Shown here: positions 8,132 through 14,278 of the stretch, one piece after another
Layout: each line of letters starts with the position of its first letter
Position numbering within the stretch: the stretch's first letter is position 1
Source: Methanosphaera sp.
Lineage (GTDB): Archaea; Methanobacteriota; Methanobacteria; Methanobacteriales; Methanobacteriaceae
Assembly: GCA_013330915.1 (NCBI GenBank)
Contig: DUHK01000150.1
Coordinates: 1-19,521 of the forward strand
Reading direction: 5' to 3'
Length of the DNA: 19,521 nt
Notes under the pieces: model-generated
Databases searched by the model: none
What the model was told of the DNA's origin: nothing
What the model saw: only the letters and a program-made list of their open reading frames with translations
Made by a program: the position numbers and the translations under genes

Positions 8132-8359
8132 TAAATTTTCACATCCTAAAATTTTCTTCCTTTTGTTCAAATGATTACTTTATAATTATTAAATTTGATA
8201 ATTTGTTTATTTCTCTCAATTAACATTATGATTTATGTTTAAACGTGATTATATATTTTATTAAAATATTGTTACTTAAAGTTATTAAAATTTTCATCAA
8301 TGTATTTTGTATTTTTTTTAAATGCACATATCCGTCATTCAATTTAAACATATTTTTTT
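8132..8359 (-). promoter_or_regulatory. lon upstream region with a TATA-like element
   Basis: This is a 228-bp AT-rich gap between the EamA gene and lon. On the minus strand AAATATATAATC (about 8246-8257) looks like a TATA box and would give a leader near 90-100 bases. An 8-bp palindrome, GTTTAAAC, lies just downstream of it at about 8237-8244 and could be an operator, although such palindromes are common in AT-rich DNA. The Shine-Dalgarno AGGATGTGA is at 8139-8147. No ORF or structural RNA is recognised in the rest. Confidence 0.35.
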
Positions 8360-8785
8360 TCATAAGTTTATCAAAGTCATTCCTATTAAACAGACAACTA
8401 TTCCTATTATCTGTTTTAAAGTAATGCTTTCATGGTATAAAAGTGCACCAACTCCAATTAATGCCACTGCTAAACAAGTATTTGCTATAAGAGGAGCAGT
8501 ATTAACATGCCATCCTGCTCTGTAGGCAAGAATATATCCTGTTTCCAAACCAATTATGGCAATCCCTAATCCAACCGAGGTCCAATTGATTTTTCCCAAT
8601 TCGTAAACAACATTATCCGGTTTGACATATAATATGAATAAAATACAGGTAACTACTGTTGCAGTCAAATATGTTATCATCAACGTACCAAAGGTGTTTA
8701 TTCCTGAAGGTGTTGATTTGGAAAAAATATGATAAAAACAATTGGATGCTACAATAAGTACTATAGGTAGTAACATGTCCCACAT
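8360..8785 (-). CDS. small EamA/DMT-superfamily membrane protein
   Basis: This 141-residue, very hydrophobic protein has about five predicted membrane helices (roughly 3-21, 32-53, 68-88, 94-114, 121-140). Its C-terminal part (GALLYHESITLKQIIGIVVC, about 112-131) resembles the end of an EamA domain. Canonical EamA transporters carry two such units in about 300 residues, so this is a single unit that would work as a homodimer or partner another subunit, as in the small multidrug resistance group. GGTGA lies six bases before the ATG. It is divergent from pdaD over a 144-bp gap. Export of a small cation or metabolite is plausible, but the substrate is unknown. It could also be a degenerate half of a larger transporter, but the ORF is clean with its own ribosome binding site. 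Confidence 0.7.
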   Translation of the reverse strand: MWDMLLPIVLIVASNCFYHIFSKSTPSGINTFGTLMITYLTATVVTCILFILYVKPDNVVYELGKINWTSVGLGIAIIGLETGYILAYRAGWHVNTAPLIANTCLAVALIGVGALLYHESITLKQIIGIVVCLIGMTLINL

Positions 8786-8929
8786 ATTATTTCACCGTTT
8801 TCTAATTTTCGCTAACTAATTTGTATTTATTTCATTTCCATTTATATTCGTGATATACATTCTTCTATGTTAAATTAATTATTTATTACTTACAAAAATC
8901 ATATTAACAATTTATTAGGAGAATAATAT
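8786..8929. promoter_or_regulatory. divergent promoter region between the EamA gene and pdaD
   Basis: The 144-bp AT-rich gap contains the near-symmetric element CATTTATATTCG (about 8839-8850), which reads as a TATA-like box on both strands. Towards the EamA gene it would give a leader of about 35 bases, and towards pdaD about 60 bases. AGGAG precedes pdaD at the normal distance. Promoter use is inferred from motif appearance only. Confidence 0.35.
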
Positions 8930-9385
8930 ATGAAAGTATCACTTACAAAAGGAGCATCTGAAGGACCTACAAAACTAAATGCTTTTGACAATGCATTACT
9001 GGAGGCTAAAATAGGTAACGTTAATTTAATTCCTGTTTCAAGTATGCTTCCACCAGATACGCAGGTGGTTGAAATGCCGGAACTGGAACCTGGTGAAATG
9101 ACTAACTGTGTACTTTCACATCAATATTCTAGTAATCCTGGGGATGAAATATCTGCAATAATAGCATTTTGTCAAGCTAAAGAAATGGGATGTGTAGTAG
9201 AAGCAACGGGAATAAACAAATCACAAAAAGAACTTAAGGACGAAGCTAAATTCATGGCCCATTACATGATGGAAAAAAGAGGTCTGGAAATAATAGACTA
9301 TAAGGAAATCATCCAAACACATAAAGTTATCGAAAAAGCAAGTGTAGTTGCAGCATTGGTATATCATAATCCAAAAAGACACTAA
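8930..9385 (+). CDS. pdaD: pyruvoyl-dependent arginine decarboxylase proenzyme
   Basis: The enzyme converts arginine to agmatine, the first step of archaeal polyamine synthesis, and agmatine is also used to modify archaeal tRNA-Ile2. The 151-residue length is normal for the proenzyme. The self-cleavage site is NLIPVSSMLPP: Ser37-Ser38 should be split into a small beta chain and an alpha chain whose Ser38 becomes the pyruvoyl group. The segments ELEPGEMTNCVLSHQYSSN (about 51-69) and GCVVEATGINK also match the family. AGGAG lies eight bases before the ATG. The gene is divergent from the EamA membrane protein and convergent with hisC, separated from it by a hairpin, so it is probably monocistronic. 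Confidence 0.95.
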   Translation: MKVSLTKGASEGPTKLNAFDNALLEAKIGNVNLIPVSSMLPPDTQVVEMPELEPGEMTNCVLSHQYSSNPGDEISAIIAFCQAKEMGCVVEATGINKSQKELKDEAKFMAHYMMEKRGLEIIDYKEIIQTHKVIEKASVVAALVYHNPKRH

Positions 9386-9434
9386 AAAACAAGGAGGGAT
9401 AGAATTATCCCTTAAAATATGGAAAAAGTTTTTT
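9385..9434. terminator. bidirectional terminator hairpin between pdaD and hisC
   Basis: A perfect 7-bp stem, AGGGATA and TATCCCT around the loop GAAT, lies at 9395-9412 in the convergent gap. On the plus strand it is followed by six T at about 9429-9434; on the minus strand a six-T run follows (complement of 9384-9389). This geometry suits termination from both sides. The stem is short, so archaeal termination may depend mainly on the T runs. Confidence 0.55.
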
Positions 9435-10539
9435 ATTCAACTATTTCCTTTAAAACTTCAATGAATCTTTCATTTTTCGGATGAGTTTCCACACTAATTC
9501 TCATATAATACTCATCTAAGTCCTGAAAACTGGTACAATCCCTGACGATTATTCCGTTTTCCATTAATTTTTCTGCTAATTCAGCAGCAGTATATCCACT
9601 TTTATGAAGATCTACCAGTAAATAATTTGATTTTGATTTGTAAATGTGTAAGTTACTCATGGCGTCGATACTCTCATAGAGATATTCACGTTCAGCAATA
9701 GATTTTCTGGTTGACTCTTCAATAAATTCTTTATCTGCTAATGTTGCAATAACAGCTTTTTGGGAAGGAACGGTTAAACTAAATACTGGTTTTATTCTGT
9801 TCATTTTCTCTAAAAATTCAGGATTACTTAATCCATAACCTATTCTTAAACCAGCCAGTCCCATTACTTTTGAAAAAGTTCTGATTATAAACACATTATC
9901 ATATTTTTCCAATAAATTTACATTGTTTGTTTCAGCAAATTCCCAATATGCTTCATCCACAACAACCAAAGCATCTGTTGCTTCTATAATTTTCACAATA
10001 TCCTCTTGGGGGATAAGTCCACCACTAGGATTGTTTGGAGTACATAGGAATATTGCTCTGGTTCTGTCACTAATGTTATCAAGTACGGAATCGACGTCTA
10101 ACTTATTTTCTTCAATGTTCCACTTTGCATATACAGGTTTTGCAAACTGTTGTTTGAATATATACTCGTAATAAGTATAGGTTGGAGGATGCACTATGAA
10201 CTCATCTCCAGGTTCTATAACTGTTTTTGCCAGAACATCAAATAGTTCGTCTGCACCGTCTCCACCCACAATTACTTGGTCCGGTCTTACACCAGCATAT
10301 TCTGCAATTTTTTCTTTAAGGTATTCATGGTTGCTTTCAGGGTATCTGTTCATTTCGCATATGGACTCTTTTATTGCATCATAGACTCCCGGTGCAGGAC
10401 CCCATGGATTCTCATTTGAACCAAGCTTTATAATGTCCTCTTCTTTTATACCATATTTTTCAGCAATCTCTTTCTTACTACGTCCTGGAACATAAGTTTT
10501 ATATTCATCAAGTATACTTCTAGTCTTAACCATTTTCAT
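9433..10539 (-). CDS. hisC: histidinol-phosphate aminotransferase
   Basis: HisC is a PLP enzyme that transaminates imidazole acetol phosphate to histidinol phosphate in histidine synthesis. The 368-residue protein has the fold-type I aminotransferase pattern: NENPWGP at 43-49, TPNNPSG at 167-173, VVVDEAY at 192-198, the PLP-binding lysine Lys224 in TFSKVMGLAG and the substrate-binding Arg232 in LRIGYG. A related aromatic aminotransferase cannot be fully excluded, but HisC is the best fit. The ATG at 10539 abuts the stop of the carbonic-anhydrase-like gene; a second in-frame ATG two codons on (10533) is equally possible. Translation is probably coupled to the upstream gene. It terminates at the hairpin facing pdaD. 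Confidence 0.9.
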   Translation of the reverse strand: MKMVKTRSILDEYKTYVPGRSKKEIAEKYGIKEEDIIKLGSNENPWGPAPGVYDAIKESICEMNRYPESNHEYLKEKIAEYAGVRPDQVIVGGDGADELFDVLAKTVIEPGDEFIVHPPTYTYYEYIFKQQFAKPVYAKWNIEENKLDVDSVLDNISDRTRAIFLCTPNNPSGGLIPQEDIVKIIEATDALVVVDEAYWEFAETNNVNLLEKYDNVFIIRTFSKVMGLAGLRIGYGLSNPEFLEKMNRIKPVFSLTVPSQKAVIATLADKEFIEESTRKSIAEREYLYESIDAMSNLHIYKSKSNYLLVDLHKSGYTAAELAEKLMENGIIVRDCTSFQDLDEYYMRISVETHPKNERFIEVLKEIVE

Positions 10540-11007
10540 CTACTCTTCATCAAACGCTAATTTAACATATTCATCCGCATTTTTTGTAATGCCCTCAATA
10601 TCTTCTTCAGTTAATTCTCTAACTGCCTTTGCTGGACTTCCAATTATTAATGATCCTTCAGGAAATTCTTTATTTTCAGTAACTAATGCTCCAGCACCTA
10701 CTAAAGAATTCTTTTTTATATGTGCACCATTCAATACGATTGCACCCATTCCAATAATCACATTATCCTCTATGGTACAGCCATGTATTATTGCACCATG
10801 TCCAATAGAAACATTTTTTCCAATAGTAACAGGTTTTCCTTCACTTACATGTATAACACAGTTGTCTTGAACATTGGATCTTTCACCGATACTTATGGGA
10901 GCTTCATCCCCTCTTATCACTGCATTATACCAGATACCTACTTTATCGCTTAAAGTCACATTACCAATAACTTTAGCACCATCATATATTTTAGTTTTAT
11001 CAGACAT
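10540..11007 (-). CDS. gamma-carbonic-anhydrase-like hexapeptide-repeat protein
   Basis: This 155-residue left-handed beta-helix protein has repeated [IV]-G-x hexapeptides across most of its length. All three zinc ligands of gamma-class carbonic anhydrases appear to be present as His53, His70 and His75, with the family spacing of 17 and 5 residues, and so do the conserved RGD (32-34) and Gln47. It lacks the acidic loop of the Methanosarcina enzyme Cam, so it is of the CamH/YrdA-like type, many of which have no proven activity. Trimer formation is expected. GTGAT lies just before the ATG. The stop abuts the hisC start, so the two are cotranscribed, although there is no obvious metabolic link. 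The fold call is firm; carbonic anhydrase activity is an inference. Confidence 0.85.
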   Translation of the reverse strand: MSDKTKIYDGAKVIGNVTLSDKVGIWYNAVIRGDEAPISIGERSNVQDNCVIHVSEGKPVTIGKNVSIGHGAIIHGCTIEDNVIIGMGAIVLNGAHIKKNSLVGAGALVTENKEFPEGSLIIGSPAKAVRELTEEDIEGITKNADEYVKLAFDEE

Positions 11008-11178
11008 ATTATCACGTTAATTTTTATTTTATAATAATTATTTTTATGTTATTTTACATTTTAAAGTTTTAAATGGATTGTATTTATTTTTTTTTATAAA
11101 TAATTTTGGTAATTGTAGAATTTTAAAATTATTAGTATATGAAATTACAAATATTACTTCAAGAAATAAAGTGATTCT
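11008..11178. promoter_or_regulatory. divergent promoter region between the carbonic-anhydrase-like gene and nrdG-like gene
   Basis: A 171-bp AT-rich gap between divergent genes. For the plus strand, AGTATATGA (about 11134-11142) or TTTATAAATAATT (about 11094-11106) could be the TATA box. For the minus strand, TTATTATAAAAT (about 11026-11037) lies close to the start codon. A perfect 12-bp palindrome, AATTTTAAAATT, at 11119-11130 sits just upstream of the plus-strand candidate and could bind a regulator. No small gene is seen. Confidence 0.35.
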
Positions 11179-11898
11179 ATGAATATTCAACCAACTTATT
11201 CCTCATTGGATTATCCCGGAAAAATGGCCTTGGTATTGTTTACGCCAGGTTGTAATCTCAGATGCAAATACTGTCATAATCCACAATTGCTTAAAAACCA
11301 GGTATTAACAAAGTGGGATATTGAGGAAATAGAAGAAGAAATTGAAAAGAACATTGATTTTATTGATGCAATAGTCTTAAGTGGGGGAGAACCATTACTT
11401 CATGTTGATGATATAAAAAATTTCATCAAACAGGCCAAGAATCACGATTTATTAGTTAAATTGGATACAAATGGATTGCATCCTGATGAAATAAATGAAA
11501 TTCTGAAGGATTTGGATTACGTTGCAATGGACATTAAAGCACCTTTAGACAAATACTACAAAATCAGTGATGTGTATCCAAGTAATACTGAAGATTTGAT
11601 TACACAGACAATCAACACTATAATGGACAGTAATGTTTATCTTGAATGCAGAACAACATATGTTCCAAAACTATTGGAACCAGAGGATATCATTGAATTA
11701 ACAAGAAACTTAAGATGTGATCGTTATACATTGCAACAATTTAGAAATAGGGTTACATTGGATGCAAGCCTTTCAACATATGAAGAACCTAACCCTGAAT
11801 TTTTAAGGGATTTATTAGAAAATTTAGACTGTCAAATACCTGAAATTCGTCTTAAATCAAGACAATTTGGAAATCAATTAATTAAAAAGAGTAATTAA
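11179..11898 (+). CDS. nrdG: radical SAM activase, anaerobic ribonucleotide reductase activating protein type
   Basis: The 239-residue radical SAM protein has the [4Fe-4S] motif CNLRCKYC with Cys25, Cys29 and Cys32, preceded by LVLFTPG, and the SAM-binding SGGEP at 68-72. The N-terminal YSSLDYPGKMA element and the length match the NrdG2/pyruvate-formate-lyase-activase group, which installs a glycyl radical in anaerobic ribonucleotide reductase NrdD or a related enzyme using SAM. No NrdD or other glycyl radical enzyme is in the window, so the partner is not shown and the exact target is inferred. GTGAT lies five bases before the ATG. The next gene starts one base after the stop, implying translational coupling with the ASCH-TPR protein. 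Confidence 0.8.
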   Translation: MNIQPTYSSLDYPGKMALVLFTPGCNLRCKYCHNPQLLKNQVLTKWDIEEIEEEIEKNIDFIDAIVLSGGEPLLHVDDIKNFIKQAKNHDLLVKLDTNGLHPDEINEILKDLDYVAMDIKAPLDKYYKISDVYPSNTEDLITQTINTIMDSNVYLECRTTYVPKLLEPEDIIELTRNLRCDRYTLQQFRNRVTLDASLSTYEEPNPEFLRDLLENLDCQIPEIRLKSRQFGNQLIKKSN

Positions 11899-11899
11899 A

Positions 11900-13033
11900 A
11901 TGCCAATTTTATTATTAGGAAACAAAGATATTGATTTAATATCCGGCAAACGAAATATTACAATAAAACGTCTATGGAAACAGCCATTATATCCGGGGGA
12001 CAGACTATTTTGTTATTGGAATATTTTATCTAAGGAACGTGAAAAAATATTCGAAGCCGAAGTTACAAAAGTTGAAATTCTTTCATTCAAGGAAGTCTTA
12101 TCAAACTCAGAACTTCCACATAAATTAGGTTATAAAAATTCCAAAGAAATGGAAAAGGATTTAAGAAAATCCTATCCGAACAATACCAAGGATGATGACG
12201 AGTTCCAGATTTTTGAGTTTAAAAAGTTACACATTACCCAGTGGGAAGGTTCTGCAATCAACCAAAAGAATATGATAGTCAAAAAAGCTGACGTACTCTT
12301 TGACATGGGGGAATATAAACAGTCTTCATTGTGTTATCAGGCCGCATTGGAATATGATCCTGAAGATGCTCATTTGTTAAATCGTATCGGTGATAACTTA
12401 ACGCGTTTGGGTCAATTTGGGGATGCCATAAAAAATTATAAAAAGGCGATTAAGGTAGAACCTGATAATGAATATCTTTATAATAACATAGCTATAGCCT
12501 ACTTAAACAAGGGTGAACCGGATAAAGCACTGAAAATGAGTGATGAAGCACTTAAACTAAATTCCGAAAATACCACAATACTCTATTGGAGAGGAATCAT
12601 ATACGAAATGTTAAACGAATTTGATAAGGCATTAAAATACTTTGATCATGTATTGGAACTGGATGATTCTAATCCGGATGTTTGGAACGAACGTGGAACA
12701 TTACTTAATATGTTGGGAAAAAGTGAAGAAGCACTATTGTCATATGACAAATCATTGGAATTATGTCTTGATGATTTTAAAGATTCAAACACATGGGCCA
12801 GTAAGGGAAATACGTTATTAGGATTACAACGTTATGAAGAAGCTATTGAATGTTACGATAATGCATTAAAAATAGATGATACCAACCTTATAATTTTAAA
12901 CAATAAGGGCGTTGCATACATGGAATTAAACGATTTTCAAAATGCAATCAAATGTTTTACAAAAGTTCTGGTGATGGATCCAAGTAATCCTGATGCACAA
13001 GTATTGCAAGAGGTCTGTTTAGATTATCTGTAA
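11900..13033 (+). CDS. ASCH-like domain fused to seven tetratricopeptide repeats
   Basis: This 377-residue protein has two parts. Residues about 1-115 resemble an ASCH/PUA-like beta-barrel: ISGKRNITIKR followed by YPGDRLFCYW, then a strand FEAEVTKVEI and a closing EFQIFEFKKL. ASCH domains are thought to bind RNA or nucleotides. From about 123 to 363 there are roughly seven TPR units with the usual spacing of 34 residues (for example GDAIKNYKKAIKVEPDN and EEAIECYDNALKIDDTN), forming a protein-binding superhelix. No signal peptide is seen. It begins one base after the nrdG-like stop with only a weak AGAGT upstream, so translation is probably coupled. The TPR call is firm, the ASCH call moderate. 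Function is unknown; an RNA- or nucleotide-binding scaffold is an inference. Confidence 0.8.
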   Translation: MPILLLGNKDIDLISGKRNITIKRLWKQPLYPGDRLFCYWNILSKEREKIFEAEVTKVEILSFKEVLSNSELPHKLGYKNSKEMEKDLRKSYPNNTKDDDEFQIFEFKKLHITQWEGSAINQKNMIVKKADVLFDMGEYKQSSLCYQAALEYDPEDAHLLNRIGDNLTRLGQFGDAIKNYKKAIKVEPDNEYLYNNIAIAYLNKGEPDKALKMSDEALKLNSENTTILYWRGIIYEMLNEFDKALKYFDHVLELDDSNPDVWNERGTLLNMLGKSEEALLSYDKSLELCLDDFKDSNTWASKGNTLLGLQRYEEAIECYDNALKIDDTNLIILNNKGVAYMELNDFQNAIKCFTKVLVMDPSNPDAQVLQEVCLDYL

Positions 13034-13050
13034 GTAATGGGGGGAAACAG

Positions 13051-13134
13051 GTGGACAGAAGAACATTAAACAGTATAATAGTTTCTGTAATAATAATATT
13101 GATTATTGTTGTTATAGGTTCTTTCATCAGATAA
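13051..13134 (+). CDS. 27-residue single-helix membrane microprotein
   Basis: A GTG-started ORF of 27 codons begins 17 bp after the ASCH-TPR stop. It reads MDRRTLNS, then a fully hydrophobic stretch of about 17 residues (IIVSVIIILIIVVIG), then SFIR and stop. That is one predicted membrane helix with basic residues at both ends. A run of six G at 13039-13044 lies six bases upstream and could serve as a Shine-Dalgarno, though it is not canonical. The competing ATG at 13037 gives only ten codons. I do not recognise a family. It could be a real regulatory or scaffold microprotein cotranscribed with the TPR gene, or chance in AT-rich DNA; the clean helix with charged flanks makes it more than a random ORF. 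Confidence 0.45.
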   Translation: MDRRTLNSIIVSVIIILIIVVIGSFIR

Positions 13135-13168
13135 AAAAAAGAAGTGGTGGTTAAAGTTTATTTCCACC
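13132..13168 (-). terminator. terminator for the zinc-ribbon gene in a convergent gap
   Basis: On the minus strand a GGTGG/CCACC stem (13146-13168), with a further TAA/TTA pairing inside, overlaps the end of the zinc-ribbon gene and is followed by eight T (complement of 13133-13140). The T run is the stronger part of the signal. No equally good T run follows on the plus strand. Confidence 0.45.
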
Positions 13169-13412
13169 GTTTTAGTTGTGGAATGAATTCGTTTAACATT
13201 TTGGTTGCTGTTTCCGTATCCATGTCGCTATTTTTTACAACTAAAGGAATACAAAATTCAATCATTTCTTCCATTGTGAAATCTTGTTTAAATTCTCCAT
13301 TTTCATAGCAGAATTTGCAGTAATCTTCGTTTGTACTATTATCTTTTTCAGTACCGTAAATATCTTCTGTTAATGGCATGCCGCATGATTGACAAAATTT
13401 ATTATTTTCCAT
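13158..13412 (-). CDS. small zinc-ribbon protein
   Basis: This 84-residue protein has two CxxC pairs, FCQSCGMPL (Cys7, Cys10) and YCKFCYENG (Cys32, Cys35), that form a zinc ribbon. The pattern CQSCGMPL, then GTEKD, then YCKFCYENGEF and a C-terminal helix matches the widespread 'putative zinc ribbon domain' family (Pfam Zn_ribbon_2 as I recall it), whose members are small and uncharacterised. GGAG lies eight bases before the ATG. It is 71 bp downstream of the UPF0280 gene on the same strand and may be cotranscribed with it. A DNA, RNA or protein binding role is possible but nothing specific can be assigned. Confidence 0.85.
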   Translation of the reverse strand: MENNKFCQSCGMPLTEDIYGTEKDNSTNEDYCKFCYENGEFKQDFTMEEMIEFCIPLVVKNSDMDTETATKMLNEFIPQLKRWK

Positions 13413-13483
13413 GATTTTTACTCCTTCATTCTATGTTACACTTTTTTTTATTTTGTTCTAATAAGTTTTATGTAATTTTGAGA

Positions 13484-14173
13484 TTATTGTTCAATTTGAA
13501 GAATTTTTGGTATGTGACCTACCTTTGCCAAGTACTCTCCCTTAATGACAATTACACCTTCACAATATTCAAGATAATCTTCTGCCTTCTCTAAAGAGTT
13601 ATTCACTATTTCCTCATCATCATCTCCATTACCATAATTGCCTATTTTTGTTGCTAAACTGTCGCATACGCTTGCTTGTTTACCCAGAACTATTGTAGCA
13701 TCCGTCTGTCCAAAACTTTTTGATGGACCTACCGTTCCGCTGGATGTGCATATTCCATATCCATTTTTTTTAGCTTTCAGTTCTAACGCTATGTTGTTTG
13801 TGAATATGCTGGTTCCCGCATATATTCCCATTATTATTTTCTTATCTGATTTTAATGCAATGTCTCCTCCATTTTCAAGAATGCTATTTTTAGTGTCGAA
13901 TTTTTCAAGATATTCTAAGCATACCTGACTTATGCTTCCAGCTACTGCAGACATTGGTCCTATCTGGGCTATGTTTCCTGCTTTTGTCATTAATTCCAAT
14001 ATTCTGGGCGTATCTATCAAATCGATCTTTTCATAACCGTTGAATGAGGGGTTCTTATTAATCTGTTCTTGAATAATTTTCCTTTGTTTAACTATAAAAT
14101 CATCAATATTCACATTCACATCACTTTTTAACAGTAAATGTGTTGAATCGATGTTAATTTCTTTTTCATACAT
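13484..14173 (-). CDS. UPF0280 family protein, ApbE-like fold
   Basis: The 229-residue protein matches the UPF0280 family found mainly in methanogens. Visible motifs are GPMSAVAGS at 72-80 and ENGGDIAL at 100-107, which recall the nucleotide-binding and metal-binding glycine motifs of the ApbE flavin transferase superfamily, and CTSSGTVGPSKSFGQTDA in the C-terminal half, similar to the S/T-G-S-H region of ApbE. No signal peptide is present, so it is cytosolic, unlike typical bacterial ApbE. FMN transfer or another nucleotide reaction is an inference; the family has no established function that I know of. The ATG has only a weak TGAT element upstream. It is divergent from the PH-domain membrane protein. 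Confidence 0.82.
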   Translation of the reverse strand: MYEKEINIDSTHLLLKSDVNVNIDDFIVKQRKIIQEQINKNPSFNGYEKIDLIDTPRILELMTKAGNIAQIGPMSAVAGSISQVCLEYLEKFDTKNSILENGGDIALKSDKKIIMGIYAGTSIFTNNIALELKAKKNGYGICTSSGTVGPSKSFGQTDATIVLGKQASVCDSLATKIGNYGNGDDDEEIVNNSLEKAEDYLEYCEGVIVIKGEYLAKVGHIPKILQIEQ

Positions 14174-14278
14174 TGTATCATTATTCTTCCCGTTTTGTCC
14201 AAAATATTAATATTATAAATATATTATTAATAAGTAACAAATATATTTAACATATTTAAATAAAGGGAGGTATTTTGT
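14174..14278. promoter_or_regulatory. divergent promoter region between UPF0280 and the PH-domain protein
   Basis: This 105-bp gap is nearly all A and T. The segment TTATAAATATATT (about 14213-14225) can act as a TATA-like box on the plus strand, giving a leader of roughly 35 bases, and its complement can serve the minus strand with a leader under 20 bases. GGGAGGT at 14265-14271 is the Shine-Dalgarno for the plus-strand gene. Transcription start sites are not shown by the sequence alone. Confidence 0.35.

Noticed and set aside
8132..8170. TTG-started extension of lon by 13 residues
   Set aside because: The extension contains AGGATGTGA, a good ribosome binding site for the ATG at 8131, and has no better site upstream.
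13037..13069. ATG-started ten-codon ORF before the microprotein
   Set aside because: It ends after ten codons, and its G-run is better explained as the ribosome binding site of the GTG-started ORF.
13413..13483. Possible RNA gene between the zinc-ribbon and UPF0280 genes
   Set aside because: The 71-bp gap is AT-rich with no stem structure or conserved RNA motif that I can see.
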